A stretch of DNA of 64,000 bases from Panax quinquefolius (lineage: Eukaryota > Streptophyta > Magnoliopsida > Apiales > Araliaceae): contig CM035170.1 of assembly GCA_020205615.1 (NCBI GenBank), positions 44,021,807-44,085,806 of the forward strand. The letters are read 5' to 3'. The position numbers and the translations under genes are program-made. The notes beneath the pieces are model-generated. The model saw only the letters and a program-made list of their open reading frames with translations. It searched no databases and was not told where the DNA came from. Of this stretch, positions 23,286-34,377 are shown piece by piece (the first letter of the stretch is position 1; each line of letters begins with the position of its first letter).

Positions 23286-24790
23286 AGTGCGATGATGTCA
23301 AGTATATATCGCATATAGAGCCAACTTTAATAGAAAAAGTTAAGGTTGCTCAAGCCACCAGGCCGGGAATGATGCGTATGAAGAAGAAAGTACAAGAAGG
23401 AGCTATTCCTAAGCGAGAATTGATGAAGAAGGAATACTTGAGTCCACTCTAGACTTTGTGTTCCTAATGACTCGATTTGAAGTACAAGATTATGATGGAG
23501 GCACTGATACACCATTTGCAATCAATCACGGAAGTACTAAAATGTATCGTGATCTTGACATACATTTTGGTGGAACAATATAAGAGAGAGATTGCAAAGT
23601 TTATCTCAATGTGTTTAACTTGTCAGCGTGTAAAGGCGGAGCATCTAGTACCTAAGGGTCCATTGTAACCACTTGAGATTCGAAATGGAAGTGGAACACA
23701 TTACCATGGATTTAAATTCTGAGTCTTCCTACGGTTTCTCGGGGCATCAATGCTATTTGGGTTATTGTTGATAGATTAACCAAGTGCGCTCATTTCTTGC
23801 CGATCACGGAGACTTATTCACTTGAGCGTCTTGCTTTGGTATATGCGTGAATGAGATTGTGAGGTTGCATGGCATGCACTGTATCCATAGTTTGGATCGT
23901 GACCCAAGATTCACTTCAAGATTTTGGGTTAGCTTGCAAAAAGCTATGAGCGCGGATTTACGATTGATTCGGCATACCATCCTCAAAGCAGACGGACAAT
24001 CGAGAAAGGACTATTCAAACTCTTGAAGATTTATTAAGACTACGTGTCCTAGACTTCAAGGCGGTTGGGATAAGTATTTACCATTGGTGGAATTTTCCTA
24101 CAACAACAGATTATCGTGCAAGTATAGGTGTAGCTCCATTTGAAGCATTATATGGACGAAAGTGTCGCTCTCTCGGTATGTTGGGGACGAGGTGGGTGAA
24201 GCAACCTTTGTTGGGACCCGAGTTGTTAGTGCGTATGACTACGGAAAAGATCCAAATGATTCGACAGCGTATACAAAGCGGCACAAGATCGACAAAAGAG
24301 TTATGCGGATCTTCATCGAAAGGGCGTGGAATTTAGTGTGGGGATCATGTATTATTGCGAGTTGCTCCATGGAAGGAGTTACAAGATTTGGGAAGAGAGG
24401 AAAGCTCAATCCACGATTTATTAGTCCATTTCAAATTCTTGACCGAGTAGGAAATGTAGCCTATAGACTCGCGTTACCTCAAAGTATGTCTCGTGTTCAT
24501 AATGTGTTTCACATATCGTACTTAAGTAAATATGTGAAAGACCGAACCACGTTATAGAGTTAGAACCGGACGAGATAGTAGAAGACTTAACGTATGAGGA
24601 GGTACTGTCAAGATTTTGGATAGGAAGGAGCATGTCCCTACAGCTGAAAGGTCATACCACAAGTTAAAGTTTTGTGGAGGAATCATGCTATAGAGAAATG
24701 ACACAGGAATTAGAAGCGGAAATGAAAGCGAGGTATCCTCACCTTTTGAAACACCAGTGCGTCACGTCAATTTCGAGGACGAAATTTCAT
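23285..24790 (+). pseudogene. pol: integrase and chromodomain-like tail of B1 element
   Basis: Integrase joins the cDNA to chromosomal DNA. A zinc-binding HHCC region ends at CLTCQRVKAEHLVPKGPL (about 23615-23668). The catalytic core shows VIVDRLTKCAHFLPI (about 23765, first Asp), LDRDPRF (about 23895, second Asp) and an [15 protein letters not shown] stretch with the Glu region near 24000. The C-terminal part shows KLNPRFISPFQILDRVGNVA (about 24400-24465) and LPQSMSRVHNVFHISYL (24472-24525). The tail at 24560-24750 has DRKEHVP and KVLW.NHA..E-type motifs, the chromodomain-like end of Tekay/Del chromoviruses thought to steer insertion to heterochromatin. The domain is frameshifted. Confidence 0.88.
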
Positions 24791-24802
24791 AAGGAGGGAG
24801 GT
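24791..24802 (+). other. Polypurine tract of B1 element
   Basis: AAGGAGGGAGGT immediately before the 3' LTR TGTAAGACCCC. The equivalent tract on the minus strand is at 44010-44021. Confidence 0.85.
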
Positions 24803-27503
24803 TGTAAGACCCCAACTTATTATTAATGAAATTTAATTTTCTATTTATTATTTTAAAATAGTAAGGGTTGATTTGATTAATGTGGATAGTTAGGGGTAAA
24901 TACGCAAATACTTCAAAATAAGCAAGTGGTTATAAAATATTCATTGTTGTCGGGGAATATTCGTTTGGTCGTGGAATATTCGTCTTTGTCGGGGAATATT
25001 AAATGCGGCCAGTATGACCATGTGTGGGCCCCATGGAAAGCGATTGGATGAAGAAAACGACAAATATAAGTTGTTTAAAAATAGCGGTATAGTTATTACC
25101 AGTTAATCTTGTTAAAATACCGAAATTGGTTTAAAACACGGTAGCTTTGCGGTATTGCACCAATTATTGATTCTTACGTGAAGAAGGCACTACTCAATAA
25201 TGGTTTACGATGATAATTCTTTATTCGATTATTTTATTGAGTTAATAATTCTTTGCGTTGATATTTTATATTGATGTTGTTTGATAATTGTCATTACACG
25301 GTATTTTTCATTATCGAAGCAATAATTCATATTATCTGAATAATATTATTAGATAACATTATTGGCAATGTCTAGAAAGTTACATCTAAGGAGAGGTTTG
25401 GTCACCTAATTGCGCTCGATGAAGAAGAAATTCTTATTGGAAAGCCCCCTCTCTGAGGGCGCACGGTTATCGATATTGTGATTACGTAATATTATTTGTG
25501 AATAATTAATTATTGATTCATATGATGAGAAAATATTGATTTTATGTGGATATAGATGGAGAAAAATTTTAATGTGACAATTGTTGAAAATTGAAATTTT
25601 ATCTTTTACGATAAAATAATTCATTTAAATATATTATTATATTTTAATAATATAATAATGGTGATATTTTTACAACGAATGTGGGATATATGAGTATCTG
25701 AGGAGGAAGAGTATTTTTGTTGCAATAAATGTTTAAAACATGTTAAACATGTTGGTGGACCCCATTTATTAGTGAAATTTGATTATGCTTTGTAAAATCG
25801 TCCGTTTGTGGATTTGGTCAATTTACATTTGGAATTTTGAAAAACTTTCTTACGCAAAGTTGTAGAGAATTGAATTTCCTATAAAACTCGAGATTTGAAT
25901 TTTCTGATAAAAGGGCTATTTATTATGAATTATTGAAGTTAGAAGCTCAAAAATAATTGATTTTGGAAGTTAAAATATTTAAAATTAGAAAAACGTTTTT
26001 TTCATTATGGTGTGTTACACATGTGGGTTGAATGAGTTGAATTCAGTTCTTGGAAGGTTGGCGTAGGAAATTTTATTATAAATAATAATATTATATTAAA
26101 TTTTACGCTTTGGTGTTCTAAGCATTTTCTATAAATAGGGTGCTTAGGTTAGAATTGAAAATCACACACGGCTGAAGTTTTCTCTCTATATATTATCGAA
26201 GCGTATTCTTGTGAGTATTTTGAGTATACTTTGAGTATTGTTAGGCGGTGCAAGTTCCTTTCAAAGACTATATACCGGTATTCCAAATTAGAAGTCTTAA
26301 TCTTTTCGAGGTAAGGGATGTTATTTTCTTCTCAAATGATATTATTTCTTCAATATCATTATCTTTGAAATATTAGTTGAAACTTTTATCAAATTTGGAA
26401 CTTTTCCATGTGGGTTACTATTCATGAGTTCTTATTCATGAGTTACTATTCACGAGTTACTATTCATGAGTTCTTATTTACGTGTTATTATTATTCACGA
26501 GTACTATTCATGAAGCGTGAATATGTTTTTTGGGAAATTTATATTTTTTTGGTGTCTGAGTTACTATTCACGTATCGGCACTATTATTCACTAGAAAAAT
26601 AAAATTTCTTCTTTTATCAAAATATCTATTACGGATACTAGCTTTGATTGTATCCATGTTTTGATCATTCTTGAATTTTACACCACTATGATTATTTTTG
26701 AGGTATTTTTGAACATGGATAAAACAAAGTACGAATCCTTAATCCTTAATCCTTGTCATTTTGTTTTCTTTGGATTCGTTTCTTTAAAAATATTTTTCAT
26801 CATCCTCGATCTTAAATGATGATATTATTGAATATCTTTGGCACTGAAGTGCAAAGATGAATGATTTCTGAAGAATATCTTTGGTAGTAGTGTAAAGATG
26901 AGCAGTGTTTAGATGAACATGACCAATGATGAATATCTTTGGCTGTAGTGCAAAGATGAATATTTGATTCGGATGTATATTGATTGATGTTACGGGGATA
27001 AAAGATGAGCGATGAACTTTTAAATTCATACATAGAAGATAGTAGTTTGTATTCTCTACTTAACTCTTCTAATGAATTATTATTTCACTGCGAATATTGA
27101 TTTAAAATTTGTTGTCTATTGTATTCTATTAGATTTTTCCTGTTGAAGACTAATGATAATTTGTTGTATATTATCTTAGTCATAATATTCTTTCTTTGGG
27201 CTAGTTGAGCTCACCCTTTTCCTTTTTGTTCCATTTTTTCTTCTCGGGAGGCGAGAATATAGCGAAATGCAGTGGGGTATGGAATGAAGGTTTTAGAAAG
27301 AATTGTTTAGTAGTCCTCACCATTTTGTAAAATAATGTATCAATAAATGTGATGAGGATTTATTTGAGTATAGATATTGTCTAGAAGATAATATTTGTAT
27401 TCAAACTCACGGTTTCTTGTTGTAATAATAAAGTTGTAGTTGTTTACGTACCATGTATTGACAACTCGGAATAGGTGATGTATACCTATTTTGGGGCGTC
27501 ACA
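24803..27503 (+). mobile_element. 3' LTR of B1 element
   Basis: Same sequence as 17335-20061 over its length, with TG...CA ends (TGTAAGACCCC...GGGGCGTCACA). TATA box at 26130-26139. Differences from the 5' LTR concentrate at CAG/CTG-containing sites. Confidence 0.92.
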
Positions 27504-30123
27504 ATAAATCGGAGATTTAGAACATATAGTAGATGATAAAACTTTTCAACCATAGTTGCACGTGAATGAGCAATCCATTAGAAGAGTCAAATAGACCATA
27601 AAATCTATTATCTTCTCCATGTTAAAAGTCCATCAACAATGTTTTATCCTCAGTAACATCAATCAACAATTACGCCCACAATCACATGTATAACTTCATA
27701 ATCATAATTGTGATTCTAAATTTCTCTTCTCATCCAAGAGCGAAGATAATTTTCATCATTGTCTTTACACGAAACATCAAAGATCATGGTTATACCAAAT
27801 CACAGTTCTATTCATAATCATACTAATAAATTCATCTTTTGCACTACGGGCCAAAGATATTCATCAACAGATTCATCTTTGCACTACTGGGCCAAAGATA
27901 TTCAATAACAAAAGTCATCTTTACTACTGGGCCAAAGATATTCATATCTCAAAGAAATACATAATCATTTCAGAATTTATATAAACCATAATTATAACCA
28001 TGTTGATCAATTCACCTTGCACTTAAGCTAAAAATATTCCATTATAAATTCAATGGTCATGATCATGACAGTCAACAATTCATCTTTGCACTATTGGCCA
28101 AAGAGAACCCATAGTCACAATCATACCAATAATCTACCCATCTTTACACTCAAGTCAAAGAAAAATTTCATCACCAGGATTATAAAAAATGTTATATATG
28201 ATAATAAAAATAATATGATCAACAACTGCATTTAATTTTAAAAGTAAGATTCATAAATCAACGATAATTTGGTCAGAAAAAGAAACCAATATTGTCTTGA
28301 ATAGTAACTCGTGAATAGTAACTCATGAATAGTAACTCGTGAATAGTACTCCGTATTCGTATATAGTACCGTATACGTAAATAATGTCATATACGTAAAT
28401 AGTGCCATATACATGAATAGTGTCGTATATGTGAATAGTGTCGTATACGTGAATAGTAACCCCGACATGAAAAAGGTAGAAATTCCACAATAAAATCCAT
28501 ACCAATATTTTGGTATAATGATATTGAAAGAATAACATCATTATGTAGAAAATAACATCCCTTACTATCACTTATCATCCCTTACAATCCCTTACTATCC
28601 CTTACCTCAAAAAGACAGTACTTCTGACTCGAATACTAGATATAGTACTGAAGGAACTTGCACCGTATAGCAACACTAAAAATATCAAAATAATCACAAG
28701 AATACGCTCGATAATATAGAGAGAGAAAGAGAGAGAAAACTTTAGTTTCTGGTGTGATTTTCAATTCTAACCTAAGCACCATATTTATAGGAAATTGCTT
28801 AGAACACCAAAGCAGAAAATTTAATAAAATATTAATATATATATTATAAATTCCTACGCATACAAACTTGGTCCAAAATCAGCCACACACCTCACCAAAA
28901 GTCACAAAAACATTTTTCATGTAAAAATCACTTAAAACTCCAAAAATAATAATAATCAATTAATCCGGAACTTCAATAATTCATAATAAATAGCCCTTTT
29001 TCAGAAAAATTCGAACCTTGTGCCCTTTCCATAGGAAATTCCATTCTCTACAACTTTGCAGAAGAAAGTTTTTCCAAATTCTAATGAAATTGGAAGAAAT
29101 CCACAAGCAGGCGATTTTATAAATTTATAATCAAATTTCAGTCAAGAATTGGGGTCCGCAAACATGAAAAACATGTTTTTAGTATTTTATGTAACAAAAA
29201 TACTCTTCTTCCTCATTTACTCGTATATCCCACATTCATTATAAAAATATCACAATTATTATATTATTATAATATAATAATAAATTATTTTATCGAAAAA
29301 GATAAAATATCAATTTTCAACAATTGTCACATTAAAAATTTTCTCCATCTATATCCACATAAAATGAATATTTTCCTTATCATATAAATCAATAATTAAT
29401 TATTTACAAATAATATTACGGAATCACAATAATGACAACCCGGTAGTTTCAGGAAAGAGGGGGCTTTCAATAAAAATTTCTCCTTACTTAGTAGCTTGAT
29501 TAGGTGACCAAATCTCTCCTTAAGGCGGAACTTTTTAGACATTGCCAATAATGTTATCTAGTAATATTATTAAAATAATATGAATCATTGATACGATAAT
29601 GGGAAATACTGTGTAGTGACAATTATTAAAACAACAATAATATAAAATTTCAACGTAGCAATTATTGAATCAATAAAATAAAATATTGAGCAGTAATTCG
29701 TGTAAAAATTATTGAGTAGTACCTTCTTACGTAAGAATCAATAATCAAAAATCATGCATGCAATAACACTGGTGCTGCTCTTGTGGCAACGAGCGTATTA
29801 TTGTATTTTAACCAAGGGTATTCCAACGAAGATAATGAAGAATAACTACGCCAAGTTATTTATAAACAACTTATACTTGTCGTTTTCGCATCCGATAAAC
29901 TTTTCGTTATGGGGCCCACAAAAGGCGAATATTCCAACAAAGAAGAATATTCCACGACCAAACGAATATTCCCCGACAACAATGAGTTTTTTATAACCAC
30001 TTGCTTATTTAAAATATTTACATATATCACCTTTAACTTTTATTTTTATCAATTTAACCATTTACTGAATAGTAATTATAAGAAAACTGAATACTTTTAT
30101 TTCATAAAATTCGGGGTCTTACA
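27504..30123 (-). mobile_element. Remainder of the B2 solo LTR
   Basis: It resumes the interrupted B2 LTR after the ATAAA duplication. Contains the inverted hairpin repeats (27830-27960), inverted 14-bp repeats (28300-28460), a TATA box near 28783-28790 on the minus strand, and the U3 end. No gene is visible. Confidence 0.85.
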
Positions 30124-30672
30124 AAAACACCCACTATACATTCTTAAATTTGGGCAGTTAGGAGAGATATGTCCCTCCTGCCCACACTTGTAGCACACAA
30201 ACTTTTCTTTTAAACATTCTCCCGAATGATTCTTTCCACAATTTCTACAATGCACAACTTGTTTCTTTCCACCTTCTGGCCTATTTTTCGTATTCCCAAC
30301 ATTATCTCATTTCCACTTTCCAGTTCTACTACCACTACTCCCTTCTCCGGCTTTAACTTGATTTGTCTCCCACCAAAAATTCTCCTCTCCTTTCATTGTA
30401 TAGGTGGCAAAAGCTGTCTTTTGCCCCTCCGTTACCCTAGCTATCACAACCACTTCTACAGGGTCAGTTGATCCTCTAAATCTTGGCGGTTCGTTTGTCT
30501 TGAAGTCTTCAAAGTTTGCCGATCGATTGTCTGGCTGATTTCCTGCGGCTGGTAATCCATTCTTCATAGCTTGAGTGTCTATATTCGTCAAATTCTGCAT
30601 CGGGTCTGGTTGTCCTCCAGCTTTGTTGACAAGTTCTTCTGTCCTTTGATTTCGTTTTCGTTTTGGCGGCAT
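30124..30672 (-). pseudogene. gag: Family A gag copy 2, N-terminal part
   Basis: The start codon is at 30672 (MPPKRKRNQRTEELVNKAGG), the best-preserved N-terminus of the three family A gags. The capsid remnant has FEDFKTNEPPRFRGSTDP and VTEGQKTAFATYTMKGEENF followed by WWET. It ends in a stop after RTGKWK (about 30307), a stop shared with copy 3 but not copy 1. Downstream the first two zinc knuckles (about 30240-30160) are open in the next stretch. The third is split by the B2 LTR at 30124. Shortened around FWWET like the other copies, so this small gag is a family trait. Confidence 0.85.
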
Positions 30673-31209
30673 TATCTTATTAAATAAATCATGTTCATCT
30701 AACTAATTCATAGTACTTTATAGCATAGCACATACTGCTTTAAACATTCGCTATCCCTTTGTGACATAAAAGTCAGGAATCACTGCCATATCTTATACAA
30801 AAGTTAAGAATATTACATTACACATCATAGAGCATACATATTCAAGTAATACTAATACTACTTATTTCTTACACCTTCACTAATGATCACTTGCTTAGTA
30901 TTCTATATATTCTCATCGTCCTTATTAATCCATTGACACATAATTATACCTAGTTCGTCAAACTTATCGCACATTATGAGTTTAAGAACTCACCACAAAC
31001 ATATGAGTTTAAGAACTCGAGCTCGACCATATATTCTCTAACTATACTCTACCTATCTGCTATATATACTACCGTTTCTGAATCTGGTATTACATTTCCT
31101 AGTATAATAACCTCATCAGGGTTGCTTTCAATGTGAGCCTCTATTTCAGCTATTTACTTTGATATTGGCTCAGTCATGGAGGTTGACTCCTTCTTTATAA
31201 TCTGAGGGT
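30673..31209 (-). other. Leader of family A copy 2
   Basis: Matches 2060-2618 of copy 1. It ends where family C was inserted (copy 1 continues ...TGAGGGTATCC at 2612). No gene. Confidence 0.7.
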
Positions 31210-32509
31210 TGTGATGAACGAGATTTTTGTAATTTAATTGTAATATTTATTAAATTAAATAAATATTTTTCGATGATTTAATTATTGGATTAAATAATTA
31301 TTTGATGCAATTGTGGTAGATTAATTTAATTATATGTGTTACATTTATTAAATTAATGTGGAAAATAATTATTATTCAAGTATGTAATTAATTGAGTTTA
31401 TTGAATTAAATGAAATATTTAATTAAGCATGATGTTATTTTAATTAAATTAATTATTAATTTGAGAGTTAATAATTTGACATTATTAATTAATGAGAAAA
31501 TTAAATACATGACTATGTGAATTTATGAGAAGTTATTATATTTTATTTATATTAAATAAGATATTTGATTATTGTGTGATGGGTGTGACATGAATTAACT
31601 ATGTGATAAAGTTTTATTAAATTAAATGGTTTTTGAAACCTATTCTAGCTAGGCAAACATGGCACTAAAGGGAGTTGGGCCGATTAACCCATATTTGGTA
31701 ACCTGACCACCAACGTGTCGATTATTCATTATTTAGTTTACGTATTCTTTTATTTCTTCTTCATTATATGCCTAAGTCTAGAAAGCATATGAGAGAAATC
31801 TGAGAGAAAGAGTTGAGAAGTCGAGTTGTTAAGAGGATTGTGAGAGTCATCTCGAGAAAGAATTCATCTTCCATTAATTATACTACGGGTAATTCTCCTT
31901 CCCAAATTCTATTTTCGTCATTAAGTTTTTATAAGAAAATGGCTTTCAAAGTTTACGTAAAGCCTACGTGATTGAGAAAGGAGTAATATTTATAAGTTAT
32001 TTATGGGTTATGATGTATCAAATCGTATTTTATATATATATATTGCATGATTCCATATCATCGGTTTCATAATATTACATCGTATATGATTTCTACAAAA
32101 TTATAGAGTATGGGTCTTGGCCTTATGGCCTTATCGTGATATTTTATGTATTGATCGTATATTATCCCTAAATTTTACACTCGTATATTATTATGCATGT
32201 TGATCTGAAGAGACCAAAGTTTAAATAAAGCGGATTAGGATTGTTATAACGAATCAAGTAGTGACAATTTTCATGTTTTATTTTCAAAACCTTCAAGAAC
32301 ATCAAAACGGTGAAAGTAAATGTGTTGATTTTGCAAATTATGTGTTGTAACTTGTTAAAAATCATGCTAGATGGGTTAAGTAATGATTATATATGTATTA
32401 CAATGATTGAGTAAGTCTAAATTAGGTGTAAAAATAACTAATTGGAAGTTATGGCCATACTAAATTATGAGCTTAGGTAACTTGAATCCCAATGAGCGTT
32501 AAACTAAAT

Positions 32510-32542
<33 letters not shown>

Positions 32543-34161
32543 AAATATTTGATGAGAATTATTATTAAAATATTTATAAAATAAATTAAATATTTTAATT
32601 GAGATATTTATGGAATAAAATAAATATTTGATGAAAATTATTATTAAAATATTTATAAATTAAATATTTTAATTGAGATATTTATGGAATAAAATAAATA
32701 TTTGATGAAAATTATTATTAAAATATTTATAAAATAAATTAAATATTTTAATTGAGATATTTATGGAATAAAATAAATATTCGATGAAAATTATTATTAA
32801 AATATTTATAAAATAAATTAAATATTTTAATTGAGATATTTATGGAATAAAATAAATATTCGATGAAAATTATTATTAAAATATTTATAAAATAAAGTAA
32901 ATATTTTAATTGAGATATTTATGGAATAAAATAAATATTCGATGGAAATTATTATGAAATAATTTATTCGAGTGTAATAATAGTAAGAGAATGAAAATAT
33001 TCTAATTTAATTAAGTAATTAAATTAGAAGGGTAATAATTTGTTAAATAAAGTGGAGTTTATATTAAATAATTAAGTGAAAATGTAACTAATGAATATCG
33101 TGAATACATATGGTATGTGTGTAGGATTTGTGGTGAGCGGAAGTAGTAATCGTTTAGCTACGCTTGCGAGGCAAGTTTCCTAACCCTACTTGTCATTATT
33201 GTTGAGTTATTAATTACCTCGAGTAAATTATTGTTACTATTATTCAAGTTCAATTGTTATATTAAAGATTTATTATCTTTTCAAAGCATGATTGAGTTAT
33301 ACAATAATTGTTCTATTGTATACTTCTTGAGATTATTATTCAAATCGAATATCATTATTGTTGAACCTTATTAGACTAGTGAACTTTATTGATTAAACTA
33401 GTCCTTAGTTGATGAAGCGTTCTAAATTTTAAAACCCTTATTGAATTATCCAAACCAAACTTCCTTTAGTGCGGACTCGAATGTCAAAGCGAGATGAACA
33501 ACCCTTCAAAGGATTTACTTATGCGTTAGCGTTAAGATATTGTACGCGATGTATGGTACTAAAAGGTGATCCCCCAAATCACGAGAAGAAAGGTCCATAG
33601 TCTTATAGTATTTGTTAAAAGTTTCAAGTATAACCCTTGATAACCTAGGACATAGTTTAAGGTCTTATGACCCTCAGAATTCTTTTGATTCTTGTTATTC
33701 ATTCTTGATTCAAAAGTTGAGCTTTCATTCAGATGTTTTTGATTTACTCGCATGTTATTATCTTGTTATTTCATTATTATACTTGTAGGCGATAGTGCTC
33801 ACTCTTGCTTAATAATAACATTGCGAGAAAGACGAAAAGAACCGATGAACCTTCCACTAGTAAAGGCAAGGGCAAAGTTAGCAAGTGATGAAGACTTGTT
33901 TTTATATGATGATGTATTTTGTTTAAGACTTGATTTAATGATGTTATTTAAGACTTATTTGTTTATGATTTCACCACGGATGTTTAAGGTTAGTTTAACT
34001 TTGGGATTGTATTATTATTATCCGGATGTTGTAACCCTTAAGGGAAGATTTTTATTCTATCTATTGCATGACTTGCATTTATTATGGGTAGATAGATAGA
34101 TGATATTTGTCTGATGAACACCAAATCCGTGGAATTGAAGTACTCGAATTTGGGGTGTCAC
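31210..34161 (+). mobile_element. 5' LTR of family C
   Basis: 2952 bp, TGTGATGAACGAG...GGGGTGTCACA. The start is repeated at 40038 (TGTAATGAGCGAG). It includes a poly(A) run and 79-bp tandem repeats (32516-32960). The sequence right after it (AGTTAAGTATCGGTATGAGG) is only weakly like a tRNA-Met primer site. Confidence 0.88.
32516..32960 (+). repeat. Poly(A) run plus 79-bp AT-rich tandem repeat in family C LTR
   Basis: A run of about 26 A is followed by five units marked by GAGATATTTATGGAATAAAA at 32601, 32675, 32754, 32833 and 32912; the spacing is 74, 79, 79 and 79. The 3' LTR is truncated before this position, so no second allele is available in the window. Confidence 0.93.
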
Positions 34162-34377
34162 AAGTTAAGTATCGGTATGAGGTTATGAACCTTAGGTGGG
34201 GAACAACCTTAGGTAGTAGCCTTATAGAAAGAAGATAGTGATGGAAAACTCTTATCGAGTTATAAGAAATGAATTTATGTAATTCATTGAAGATAATAAA
34301 AGACCTTATGTGTTTATGTGTTAAAGTATCGTTAGATGATCGACTTAGTAACTAAAACTTAAAATTTTGTTGTCGGG
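34162..34377 (+). other. Leader of family C
   Basis: Untranslated stretch between LTR and gag. I see no clear primer site and no ORF. Confidence 0.5.

Larger units (their letters stand above)
17335..27503 (+). mobile_element. Complete Ty3/gypsy chromovirus, family B1, 10.2 kb
   Basis: 5' LTR 17335-20061, primer site, gag, pol, purine tract and 3' LTR 24803-27503 are all in canonical order. The target duplication is ATAAA (17330-17334 and 27504-27508). The uninterrupted target is visible at 47335 (gataataaatcgg). The gene order PR-RT-RH-IN plus a C-terminal VKVLWRNHA..E.TWE chromodomain-like tail indicates a chromovirus, most like the Tekay/Del clade by motif. The two LTRs look very similar overall, yet the ORFs carry many frameshifts. 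Confidence 0.92.
16494..30123 (-). mobile_element. Family B2 solo LTR (about 3.46 kb net) split by a complete B1 element
   Basis: It begins TGTGACGCCCC at 16494 and ends GGGGTCTTACA at 30123; on the minus strand this is TGTAAGACCCC...GGGCGTCACA. The flanking target duplication AAAAC is perfect. No internal region of its own is present, so it is a solo LTR left by LTR-LTR recombination. Its parts are 16494-17334 and 27504-30123. The minus-strand start-proximal half (27504-30123) aligns with inverted B1 LTRs. The segment 16620-17130 replaces the corresponding B1 sequence and defines subtype B2, seen again at 46957-52454. Confidence 0.85.

Noticed and set aside
28238..28578. Open frames with repeated Y/T-rich residues (minus strand)
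   Set aside because: Translation of the 14-bp LTR repeat; no selection for frame in other copies.
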